In this document: positions 44,053 through 50,703 of the stretch, one piece after another
Position numbering within the stretch: the first letter of the stretch is position 1
Layout of the letters: every line of letters begins with the position of its first letter
Assembly (NCBI GenBank): GCA_016125035.1
Contig: WGMN01000009.1
Span: 1 to 64,000, forward strand
Direction of reading: 5' to 3'
Origin: Pseudomonadota bacterium
GTDB lineage: Bacteria > Pseudomonadota > Alphaproteobacteria > UBA2136 > UBA6156
DNA: 64,000 bases
Notes under the pieces: generated by a model
Told to the model about the DNA's origin: nothing
The model's database searches: none
The model's input: only the letters and a program-made list of their open reading frames with translations
Translations under genes and position numbers: made by a program

Positions 44053-44716
44053 CAAACATCTCCAACGTCCTCTCCCGCGCCAAGCGGGCAGCCTCCGGCT
44101 CATAGGTCTTGCCGTCATCGCGGTTAAAGCCGTGGTCGGCGTCGTAGGCAAACACCGGGCACCCCGGGTCATACTGGCTAAAGGCGGCAATGGTCTTCTC
44201 CAGCGGAATATACCTGTCCAGCCGGGCCAGATGCACCATGCGCGGGCACTCTGGCTGGCCCCAGGCCACAATCTCCCACAGCCAGCCACCGTAGTAGCAA
44301 CTTGCGGCCACAATGTCTTTAATGTTCGCCGCCGCCAGATAGCTGCAACTGCCGCCCCAGCAATAGCCAACCACTGCGGTCTTCAGGCCTTCCGCCCGCG
44401 CCCAGTCCACACACAACCGCACGGTCTCAATAATCTGCTCCTTGCTGGTCAACCCAATCAACCGCCGCCCCTCATCCAAGCCATCCTTGTCCTGGCCAAG
44501 CACGGTGCCGCCGGCCTTGCCCAGCGCCCAGCTGAACAAATGCGGCGCCACCGCCACATAGCCTTGCCCGGCATAGTCCGCACATACGCTTTTAATGTGC
44601 GGGGTCACGCCAAAGGCCTCATGCAACACCACCACGCAGCCGCGCGCCTTGCCCTTGGGTTTTTCCACAAAAGCGCCAACCTCATGGCCGTCCACGGCCT
44701 GCAAAACCAAATCCAT
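44027..44716 (-). CDS. Dienelactone hydrolase family protein
   Basis: 229 residues. Alpha/beta hydrolase with the DLH triad: nucleophile Cys in VVGYCWGGSCSYL, Asp in the ARLDRYIP region and His in YDADHGFNRDD. Probable carboxymethylenebutenolidase or broad carboxylesterase. ATG 44716 gives the normal start (MDLVLQAVDGHEVGAF). Upstream, TTGTCA and TTAGGT are spaced by 17 bp just before the ATG, a good promoter with almost no leader. Not part of the fab pathway despite its position. Confidence 0.88.
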   Translation of the reverse strand: MDLVLQAVDGHEVGAFVEKPKGKARGCVVVLHEAFGVTPHIKSVCADYAGQGYVAVAPHLFSWALGKAGGTVLGQDKDGLDEGRRLIGLTSKEQIIETVRLCVDWARAEGLKTAVVGYCWGGSCSYLAAANIKDIVAASCYYGGWLWEIVAWGQPECPRMVHLARLDRYIPLEKTIAAFSQYDPGCPVFAYDADHGFNRDDGKTYEPEAARLARERTLEMFERAFSLQS

Positions 44717-44833
44717 GGCGGCAAACCTAAGCCCCCCCCTGGGGGTTTGACAACCCCTCCCCCACCCGCTAAACCACCTCCACGCAACACTTGCTCCCAT
44801 CCGTTCCCCGCCATTGGCAAAGGTTAACAGCCC

Positions 44834-45130
44834 ATGACCGACAAAATCACCCAACTGCTTCTCAACGCCCTGACTGAACTCACTGGCACCAGCGCCAGTA
44901 AATTCGATGAGCAGCCGATGCTCGCCAACGTTGAAGAGTTCGACACCATCATCCTCGCCGAATTACCGATGACTCTCGACGACGCCCTGGCGGAAAAAGA
45001 GGCTGTTCCCACCAACTGGATCGGCCTGCCGCCCAATCTCTTCCAAGGCTGCGACAAACTCACCGACCTCGCCGCCAGGCTGCGCGCGGAACTGGCCCAA
45101 TTCCCGGAAGCCCAGCCTCTGTTCAACTAA
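44834..45130 (+). CDS. Serine-less acyl-carrier-like protein 1
   Basis: 98 residues. Size, acidity and helix pattern follow acyl carrier proteins (ITQLLLNALTELTG ... FDTIILAELPMTLDDALAEK ... CDKLTDLAARLRAEL). Aligned to the AcpP of this window, the DSLDT attachment segment reads EEFDT, so the phosphopantetheine serine is a glutamate. A ~12-residue insertion (VPTNWIGLPPNL) follows. AAAGG lies 10 nt upstream of the ATG. It sits inside the fab cluster on the opposite strand with a second ACP-like gene downstream. Similarity is by eye. Confidence 0.5.
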   Translation: MTDKITQLLLNALTELTGTSASKFDEQPMLANVEEFDTIILAELPMTLDDALAEKEAVPTNWIGLPPNLFQGCDKLTDLAARLRAELAQFPEAQPLFN

Positions 45131-45155
45131 AGCGCCGCCCCGCGCCAAAAACCGA

Positions 45156-45186
45156 GAAAGCCCGGCCACGCGCCGGGCTTTTCCTT
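45156..45186 (+). terminator. Terminator, first copy
   Basis: aaagcccggc-cacgc-gccgggctttt. The same 26 bases recur after the second ACP-like gene at 45546-45571. Confidence 0.85.
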
Positions 45187-45250
45187 TTGACCTCCCCCCT
45201 CTCTTACAGCTAAATACACCCACGTAAACCCTCCAGAGCAGGAACACCCC

Positions 45251-45520
45251 ATGGCTGACCGCGCAAAATTGCTTTTCATCGCCCGCATGGCCATCATCGG
45301 CATCCGCGATATCGAACCGGAAACCCTCGCGGAAGACGCCCGCCTGGTCGAAGACCTCGGCATGACAGGCGAAACCTACTATGAAATGACCGAAGACCTC
45401 ACCGACCTCCTTGCGGAAGAAGGCCTCGGCCATGATATCCGGCCCGACACGTCCGCCTGCGCCACTGTCGGCGACGTCGTCAATGCTATCCAAATGGCCC
45501 TCCCGGCCTCCGTGGCCTAA
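45251..45520 (+). CDS. Serine-less acyl-carrier-like protein 2
   Basis: 89 residues. LVEDLGMTGETYYEMTEDLTDLLAEEGL aligns well with Acp[26 protein letters not shown], and TVGDVVNAIQMAL with [12 protein letters not shown], so an ACP fold is likely. The attachment serine is replaced (GMTGETYY; Gly at the Ser position), so it cannot carry phosphopantetheine in the standard way. AGAGCAGGAA precedes the ATG. It may be a non-carrying partner or regulator of lipid enzymes, which is inference only. Confidence 0.6.
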   Translation: MADRAKLLFIARMAIIGIRDIEPETLAEDARLVEDLGMTGETYYEMTEDLTDLLAEEGLGHDIRPDTSACATVGDVVNAIQMALPASVA

Positions 45521-45544
45521 AAGCCCATCCCCCGCCAAAATCGA

Positions 45545-45573
45545 GAAAGCCCGGCCACGCGCCGGGCTTTTCA
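45545..45573 (+). terminator. Terminator, second copy
   Basis: Same aaagcccggc-cacgc-gccgggctttt hairpin as at 45156, between the convergent ACP-like 2 and four-helix-bundle genes. The identical terminators imply a duplicated gene-plus-terminator unit. Confidence 0.85.
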
Positions 45574-46005
45574 CTTTTGCGTTTTCATCACCTGCAACAT
45601 GCGGGCCACCTCGGCATAGGCCAAGCGCCAGGCTTCCCATTCTTTTTTGGAAATCAACTTCATATCCAGACAGTACCGCAACCACACGCGCATTTCCTCA
45701 GCGGAACCCAACGCCATGCCGATAAACCGCTTAAACTCAGCGCGTGAAGCCTTTTTGCCGAAACCCTCGGCGATGTTGGCGCAAATCCCGCGGCAAGCCT
45801 TGCGCATCTGTTCTCCCAACCCACCCGGCCAAAGCTCATGCCGAGGGAAACCCTCGGTAACCTTCAATATCTCCAGCGAAACCCGATAAGCCTTTCTAAA
45901 AACCACCAAATCCTCAAAATTCCGCGCATAAGGCAACCTAACCTTCCCCGCCGCCTCCCTTTCTGCGTCTCTGCGCGTCTGCCTGTCTGCGATCTGTTCA
46001 GACAT
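45571..46005 (-). CDS. Four-helix bundle (S23-type) protein
   Basis: 144 residues. NFEDLVVFRKAYRVSLEILKVTEGFP, LGEQMRKACRGICANIAEGFGK and EFKRFIGMALGSAEEMRVWLRYC are the signature helices of the four-helix bundle/'23S rRNA intervening sequence' protein family, of unknown role and often mobile. The first ~20 residues, before the domain, are encoded by tandem TCTGCG octamers (45961-46000) and look like an acquired N-terminal extension. The start overlaps the fabG stop by 8 bp, so it has joined the fab operon. Confidence 0.8.
   Translation of the reverse strand: MSEQIADRQTRRDAEREAAGKVRLPYARNFEDLVVFRKAYRVSLEILKVTEGFPRHELWPGGLGEQMRKACRGICANIAEGFGKKASRAEFKRFIGMALGSAEEMRVWLRYCLDMKLISKKEWEAWRLAYAEVARMLQVMKTQK
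45961..46000. repeat. TCTGCG octamer array at gene start
   Basis: Tandem octamers TCTGCGTC, TCTGCGCG, TCTGCCTG, TCTGCGAT, encoding the N-terminal extension of the four-helix bundle protein just after its start codon. Confidence 0.7.
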
Positions 46006-46738
46006 ACATCCCCCCATTCACATGCAAAGTGCTGCCGGTAATATACCCCGCCTCCCTGCTGGCCAGAAAAGCCACCGCCGCCGCAATCTCCTTGGCCTCG
46101 CCAAACCGCTGCGCGGGGATCTGCTTCACAAAACCCTCCTTCACCCCATCCGGCAGCGGCGCGGTCATGTCGGTGTTGATGAACCCCGGCGCCACCGCAT
46201 TCACCGTCACGCCCTTCCTCGCCACTTCCTTGGCCAAACTCTTGGTGAAGCCGGTCAACGCCGCCTTGGTGGTCACGTAGTTGGTCTGCCCCACATTGCC
46301 CATGTGCGCCACAATGCTGGTCATGTTCACAATCCGCCCATGGCCCTTTTTCAGCATGGCGGGCAGCAACGCGCGGGTCAGCTGCACCACCCGCTTGATG
46401 TTCACAATCCCCACCTCATCCCACTGCTGCTGGCTCTGGCGCACAAACAACGCATCCCGCGTAATCCCCGCATTGTTGACCAGAATATCCACGCCCCCCG
46501 GCGCCTCGGCCTCCACAAAGGCCAGAATCTTCTCCATGCAGTCGTCCTTCAGCAAATCCGCCGCCACGCCTTTGCACCCCATCTCCCCACAAGCCTTCGC
46601 CACACTCTCGGCACTACTCCCATGAATCATCACCGTCGCCCCATGGTCGCGCAACATCTCGGCGGTGGCGCGCCCAATCCCCCGGCTCCCCCCGGTCACC
46701 AAAGCCACCATCCCCGTCAAATCGCCAAACTGCGCCAT
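45998..46738 (-). CDS. fabG: 3-oxoacyl-ACP reductase
   Basis: 246 residues. SDR enzyme: NADPH-binding TGGSRGIGRATA, NNAG motif LVNNAGITRDALF, catalytic Ser in NMTSIVAHMGNVGQ and the YxxxK pair in NYVTTKAALTGF, then PGFINTDMT. Reduces 3-ketoacyl-ACP in fatty-acid elongation. It lies between fabD and acpP, as usual in the order, but separated from both by inserted genes. Confidence 0.95.
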   Translation of the reverse strand: MAQFGDLTGMVALVTGGSRGIGRATAEMLRDHGATVMIHGSSAESVAKACGEMGCKGVAADLLKDDCMEKILAFVEAEAPGGVDILVNNAGITRDALFVRQSQQQWDEVGIVNIKRVVQLTRALLPAMLKKGHGRIVNMTSIVAHMGNVGQTNYVTTKAALTGFTKSLAKEVARKGVTVNAVAPGFINTDMTAPLPDGVKEGFVKQIPAQRFGEAKEIAAAVAFLASREAGYITGSTLHVNGGMYV

Positions 46739-46912
46739 TGCCTGTTCTTCCTTTATGTCCCCACCCTCATAGCCTCAACCCCCCACCACAAGCAACCCCC
46801 CTGCCCACTTCGCCGCCCACAAATCCTTTGAAAGTCGCGCCCACCTATGGCATACGCAATTTAAGCTTAGTGCCATCCGTGTTTTCTGCACCCTTGCCAA
46901 AGGATGAATCCT

Positions 46913-47611
46913 ATGACCGACACCCATACCGCGCCGCCACGGCGCATGCTGCCGCTTGTCGACCTCACGCAACCTTCCTTTGCCCGCGCCAAAAACCGGC
47001 ATTGGCTCACACCAGCCGAGCTGGCCACACTGTCACCGGACAGCGCTGTTGGCGTGGCTCCAGGGGCTCCCTCCCCCCTACACTTCCGCTCACTGCTGCT
47101 GGGCAGTATTCTCGCTCTCAACGCAGTCCATGTGGAAACTTTGCTGGCTCACCCTCTGGCCACACCGGAAATGCTGAATAAAACTGACCCCACCGGCGGT
47201 TTTGACGAAAACGGACTGCGCAAAGCTACCTTCCTCGGCTGTGCTGCCACCGTGGATGTCAAAAACAACCCGGAAAATCTGGTGTTCAAGCTCGGCGTCA
47301 TCAACATGCTGATCCGCGCCGGGGCCACCAACGTCAACGGCTGCTTTTACTATGTTGGGGAGAGTGGGCTTTCCGCTTTCTCAGCCATATGCAACGGCTA
47401 CTTAATGGAGGGCATCCCCGAAGACCTTCATAAAAAGCTGGTGCAGCACTTCCTCTCGCTCGGCGGCGACCCGTTCTTGCGCACTCACCCGATCGCCACC
47501 ACCGCCTACGAGATTGCGTCAGAAACCTGCCCTTATCTGCTGGAGGTGCTACCACCCCTGCCGCGTGACCTCTTCGGCAAACCCACCGACCCCTTCAGCA
47601 AAATCAACTGA
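46913..47611 (+). CDS. Unknown protein in the fab cluster
   Basis: 232 residues, not recognised. No signal peptide or membrane helix is obvious apart from a weak hydrophobic stretch (FRSLLLGSILALNAVHVETLL). The middle has GFDENGLRKATFLGCAATVDVKNNPENLVFKLGVINMLIRAGATNVNGCFYY, and the overall layout of short helices and turns with repeated A/G/L helices loosely recalls ankyrin-like repeats, but no repeat consensus fits. AAAGGA precedes ATG 46913; an earlier ATG overlaps the SD. Transcribed against fabD and fabG, ended by a strong terminator. Confidence 0.55.
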   Translation: MTDTHTAPPRRMLPLVDLTQPSFARAKNRHWLTPAELATLSPDSAVGVAPGAPSPLHFRSLLLGSILALNAVHVETLLAHPLATPEMLNKTDPTGGFDENGLRKATFLGCAATVDVKNNPENLVFKLGVINMLIRAGATNVNGCFYYVGESGLSAFSAICNGYLMEGIPEDLHKKLVQHFLSLGGDPFLRTHPIATTAYEIASETCPYLLEVLPPLPRDLFGKPTDPFSKIN

Positions 47612-47627
47612 AGCGATCCCCACGGAA

Positions 47628-47657
47628 ACAAAACGGCGCCTTCGGGCGCCGTTTTTT
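47628..47657 (+). terminator. UUCG-loop terminator
   Basis: aaaacggcgcc-ttcg-ggcgccgttttt: perfect stem with UUCG tetraloop and T run, between the convergent unknown gene and fabD. Confidence 0.9.
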
Positions 47658-48615
47658 AATACCCCACCTGCCTCAACCACTCCTCCACCTCCCCCGGCGC
47701 CTCCAAACTCACCCCCACCAACCGCCCATCACACCGCCCCGCCAACCCGGCCAGCACCTTCCCCACCCCCAGCTCCACCACCTCCACCTTCCCCTCGCTA
47801 CCTCGTTCCTCGTTCCTCGTTCCTTCTTCCGCCACCAGCATCATCCCCTCTCTCCAACGCACGCGAGAACTCACCTGCGCCACCAGCCCCGCCCGCACCT
47901 TTTCGGCCTCACGCTCGGCCACCGCCGTGGCATTCATCACGCAAGGAACAACAAGCTCCTTCAAACCCTTAAAACCTAAATATTCACCCACTTTCTCACC
48001 CGCAGGCCGCATCCCCGCGGTGTGGAAAGCCCCACTCACATTCAGCCGCAAAACACGCTTGGCCCCGGCGTCCTTCGCCGCCGCCTCAAACGCCACAAAC
48101 CCCTCCTCCGGGCCAGAAAAAACCACCTGCCCCGGGCAATTGTCATTGGCTAAAACCCACCCCCCCGCCTGAGACCCTGAGACCCTGAGATCCTGAGATC
48201 CTAACCCCAGTACCGCCGCCATCGCCCCGCCCCTCACCGCCGCCATCTCCTGCCCGCGCAGCCGCACACAGCCCAGCGCGGTGGCAAAATCCATGCCCCC
48301 CGCCGCGCACACGGCGGTGTACTCACCCAGGCTGTGCCCGGCCACGTAGCCAGCAACCTCACTCAACGGCTTATTCACGCACTTTATCAAATGGTTAAAC
48401 GCCAGCATCCCGGCCACCAGCAACGCCGGCTGGGCGTTCTGGGTCAGCGTCAGCTCCTCCAGCGGCCCCTCGGCCATCAGGCGGGAAAGCCCAAACCCCA
48501 AAACATCATCCGCCTCTTCCAAAAGCTCCCGCCCCCCCTGCGTGGCGGCAAAGGCCCCGCCCATGCCCACCACCTGGCTGCCCTGTCCGGGGAACACAAA
48601 AACCCTGTTTTTCAC
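47656..48615 (-). CDS. fabD: Malonyl-CoA:ACP transacylase
   Basis: 319 residues. Loads malonyl onto ACP. FVFPGQGSQ start, nucleophile GHSLGEY, catalytic His in NVSGAFHTAGM, NDNCPGQVVFSG. A GTG at 48615 with AAGGG 8 nt upstream is chosen; no good ATG start exists in this position. Two in-frame microrepeat insertions are visible: SQDLRVSGSQ in the loop before ANDNCPGQ (CCTGAGA octamers, 48167-48206), and EEGTRNEERGSEGK before VVELGVGKVL (CTCGTTC element, 47792-47830). Both fall where homologues have short variable loops. Confidence 0.94.
   Translation of the reverse strand: MKNRVFVFPGQGSQVVGMGGAFAATQGGRELLEEADDVLGFGLSRLMAEGPLEELTLTQNAQPALLVAGMLAFNHLIKCVNKPLSEVAGYVAGHSLGEYTAVCAAGGMDFATALGCVRLRGQEMAAVRGGAMAAVLGLGSQDLRVSGSQAGGWVLANDNCPGQVVFSGPEEGFVAFEAAAKDAGAKRVLRLNVSGAFHTAGMRPAGEKVGEYLGFKGLKELVVPCVMNATAVAEREAEKVRAGLVAQVSSRVRWREGMMLVAEEGTRNEERGSEGKVEVVELGVGKVLAGLAGRCDGRLVGVSLEAPGEVEEWLRQVGY
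47792..47830. repeat. CTCGTTC element inside fabD
   Basis: TACCTCGTTCCTCGTTCCTC units ending in TTCCTTCTTCC. The same sequence occurs inside rlmE (56281-56320) and across its stop codon (55974-56014). On the minus strand it encodes TRNEERGSE here and [11 protein letters not shown] in RlmE. Confidence 0.85.
48167..48206. repeat. CCTGAGA octamer array inside fabD
   Basis: Five octamers (GCCTGAGA, CCCTGAGA, CCCTGAGA, TCCTGAGA, TCCTAACC) in frame in a variable loop of FabD (SQDLRVSGSQ). Confidence 0.8.
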
Positions 48616-48738
48616 ACCAAAATCCCTTGCACATCCCCCCTTAATATGCAAGAGAGACGCCACAACCTTGCTCATCCCCCGTGGATGGGCGCCCGGGCAC
48701 CCACCAGGGGCCCTTAACCAAAAGGAGAGAACAGGCAA

Positions 48739-49107
48739 ATGGCCTTCTACGAACTCACCACCATCATCCGGCCGGATGTGCCCACCACCACGGTGGACGC
48801 GGTCGCCGACAAAGTCGCCGACATCGTCAAAAAGCACAAAGGCAAGGTCATCAAGGCCGAGCAATGGGGCCTGCGCACGCTGGCTTACCCCATCAAAAAG
48901 CACAAAAAGGGCTACTACACCATGGCCGGCATCTCGCTCACCGGCGCGGCCGCCCTGCAAGACCTGGAATACCAGCTCAAACTGTCCGACGAGGTCATCC
49001 GCTTCCTCACCGTCAAGGTGGAAGAGGTCAGCAAGGAACCCTCCGCCATGCTCAAAGCCAAGAACCGCATGGGCGAAGGCGAAATGTCCGACGGTCTTTC
49101 CGCGTAA
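48739..49107 (+). CDS. rpsF: Ribosomal protein bS6
   Basis: 122 residues, normal length. MAFYELTTIIRPDV start and AEQWGLRTLAYPIKKHKKGYY are typical of bS6, which binds 16S rRNA with bS18. AAGGAGA precedes the ATG. First gene of rpsF-rpsR-rplI, divergent from fabD across ~120 bp. Confidence 0.97.
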   Translation: MAFYELTTIIRPDVPTTTVDAVADKVADIVKKHKGKVIKAEQWGLRTLAYPIKKHKKGYYTMAGISLTGAAALQDLEYQLKLSDEVIRFLTVKVEEVSKEPSAMLKAKNRMGEGEMSDGLSA

Positions 49108-49137
49108 TTCCAGCACATAAATTAAGGATCACACATC

Positions 49138-49644
49138 ATGGCTATGGAACCTCTTCCTCCCCGCAAACCGGCTGGCAAGTTCAGCGGCAAGGGCAAAGGC
49201 GGCAAAAAAGGCGCGCCGCGCAAATCGCGTGAAGACGGCCCCTCCGGCCCGTTCCGCGGCAACAGCAAGTACACGCCCAAGCTGCTCGGCAAGGCCTACT
49301 TCCAGCGCCGCCGCGGCTGCCCGTTCTCCGGCCCCAAGGCGCCCAAGATCGACTATAAAGACGTGCGCATGCTCGGCAAATACCTGTCCGACTACGGCAA
49401 GATCCTGCCGCGCCACATCACCGGTGTCTGCGCTGCCAAGCAACGCGAACTGGTGCAGGCCATCAAGCGCGCGCGCATGCTGGCGCTGATGCCCTTCACC
49501 ATCCGCTCAGACGCCGAACGGCCCGAGCGTCCCGGCCGTCCCCCGCGCGGTGACCGCCCGGACTTCCGCCCGGACCGCGCCGAACGCGCCCCGCGTGAAG
49601 AGCGCGCCCCGCGCGAGCCGCGCCCGGCCCCGGCCGCCGAGTAA
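49138..49644 (+). CDS. rpsR: Ribosomal protein bS18 with long extensions
   Basis: 168 residues, twice the usual ~80. The core ([12 protein letters not shown] ... [50 protein letters not shown]) is complete with its Cys pair near the N-terminal arm. A ~50-residue Lys/Gly/Pro N-terminal extension and a ~45-residue Arg/Pro/Glu-rich C-terminal tail ([28 protein letters not shown]) are added. Both are low complexity and probably disordered, RNA-contacting. Between rpsF and rplI as usual. Confidence 0.94.
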   Translation: MAMEPLPPRKPAGKFSGKGKGGKKGAPRKSREDGPSGPFRGNSKYTPKLLGKAYFQRRRGCPFSGPKAPKIDYKDVRMLGKYLSDYGKILPRHITGVCAAKQRELVQAIKRARMLALMPFTIRSDAERPERPGRPPRGDRPDFRPDRAERAPREERAPREPRPAPAAE

Positions 49645-49671
49645 CGCGAACTTAAAGGAAAGCATCAAGCA

Positions 49672-50133
49672 ATGCCACACACTCAAGTCATCCTCACCGA
49701 GGGCCAGCAAGGCGTCGGCAAGCTGGGCGAAGTGGTCCGCGTCAAGTCGGGCTACGCACGCAACTACCTGCTGCCGCGCGGCAAGGCGCTGGTGGCCACC
49801 AAGGCCAACCTGGAAAAGTTCGAGGCCCAAAAGGCCGAGTTCGAGGCCACTCAGTCCAAGGCCAAGGCCGAGGCTGAAAAGCTCGCCGCCAAGCACAAAG
49901 AGTTCAAGCTGGAGCTCACCCGCAACGCGTCCGAGACCGGCCAACTCTACGGCAGCATCAAGGCCAAGGATCTGGCGGTGGATATCTCCGCCGCAGGCCT
50001 GCAGGTGGCAGCCTCGCAGGTGATCATCGGCGAAGCCATCAAGGTCGTCGGCGAGCACACCGTGCGTGTCGCCCTGCACCCGGAGGTCATCATCACCGTC
50101 CCGGTCACCGTCAGCCGCCAGTCGCTCGCCTAA
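49672..50133 (+). CDS. rplI: Ribosomal protein bL9
   Basis: 153 residues. N-terminal domain with VILTEGQQGVGKLGEVVRVKSGYARNYLLPRGKAL, the bL9 signature, a long connecting helix (EKFEAQKAEFEATQSKAKAEAEKLAAKHKEF) and the C-terminal domain. Last gene of the ribosomal operon, followed by a terminator. Confidence 0.97.
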   Translation: MPHTQVILTEGQQGVGKLGEVVRVKSGYARNYLLPRGKALVATKANLEKFEAQKAEFEATQSKAKAEAEKLAAKHKEFKLELTRNASETGQLYGSIKAKDLAVDISAAGLQVAASQVIIGEAIKVVGEHTVRVALHPEVIITVPVTVSRQSLA

Positions 50134-50148
50134 GCGCCTGTCGCACCA

Positions 50149-50180
50149 GCAAAAACCCGCCCTTCCCGGCGGGTTTTTGC
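50149..50180 (+). terminator. Terminator of rpsF-rpsR-rplI
   Basis: gcaaaaacccgcc-cttcc-ggcgggtttttgc, long stem with A/T flanks, 15 bp after the rplI stop. Confidence 0.9.
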
Positions 50181-50281
50181 TTGCCACCCGCCCGCCAGCC
50201 GGCGTATGGCTGTTTTTGCAAGGTTCGTCCTGCCCAATCTGTACGAACCTTTATTTCCAAGCACCCTAGGGAGAATCGCCA

Positions 50282-50554
50282 ATGGCTCATGCCATCGCCG
50301 AATTGCCGTCGCGTAACATCGCTGCCGCCGCCCCGATCCCCGCCGCCGAGAAGAAAGCCGACAACTCCCGCCTGCAGAGCCACCTCGCCGAGTTGGAGAA
50401 AAAGCACAAGGACCTCGAAGAAGACATCAAGTACGCGCGCAGCCTCCGCAGCGCCGATCACGATCTTCACATCGTCGAACTCAAGCGCAAGAAGCTCGCC
50501 ATCAAGGACAAGATGGAGCGCCTGCGCCGCAATCATCCGCAGCACGTGCATTAG
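50282..50554 (+). CDS. YdcH family (DUF465) protein
   Basis: 90 residues. The C-terminal half LQSHLAELEKKHKDLEEDIKYAR ... DHDLHIVELKRKKLAIKDKMERLRR is the YdcH/DUF465 coiled-coil signature, a small cytosolic family of unknown role. The N-terminal 30 residues are Ala/Pro-rich. GGGAGA precedes the ATG. Own terminator follows. Confidence 0.85.
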   Translation: MAHAIAELPSRNIAAAAPIPAAEKKADNSRLQSHLAELEKKHKDLEEDIKYARSLRSADHDLHIVELKRKKLAIKDKMERLRRNHPQHVH

Positions 50555-50599
50555 CGCGAAATATCGATTTCCCAATAACCATTCCATTCAAGGGAGGAA

Positions 50600-50625
50600 G
50601 GCCGCGCACCGCGCGGCTTTTCCGT
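50600..50625 (+). terminator. Terminator of ydcH-like gene
   Basis: ggccgcgc-acc-gcgcggcttttccgtttt hairpin with T run, ~45 bp after the stop. Confidence 0.85.
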
Positions 50626-50691
50626 TTTCTGTGGATATTTCCGTGGATAACCCCCGGATATCTTCCCCTCGCATTCCCTCTCCTCCCACCC

Positions 50692-50697
50692 TATACT
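50692..50697 (+). promoter_or_regulatory. TATACT box 6 nt before dnaB
   Basis: A TATAAT-like box ends exactly 6 nt before the dnaB ATG and no Shine-Dalgarno is visible, suggesting leaderless transcription. No clear TTGACA is seen upstream. Confidence 0.6.
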
Positions 50698-50703
50698 TCC
50701 CCC

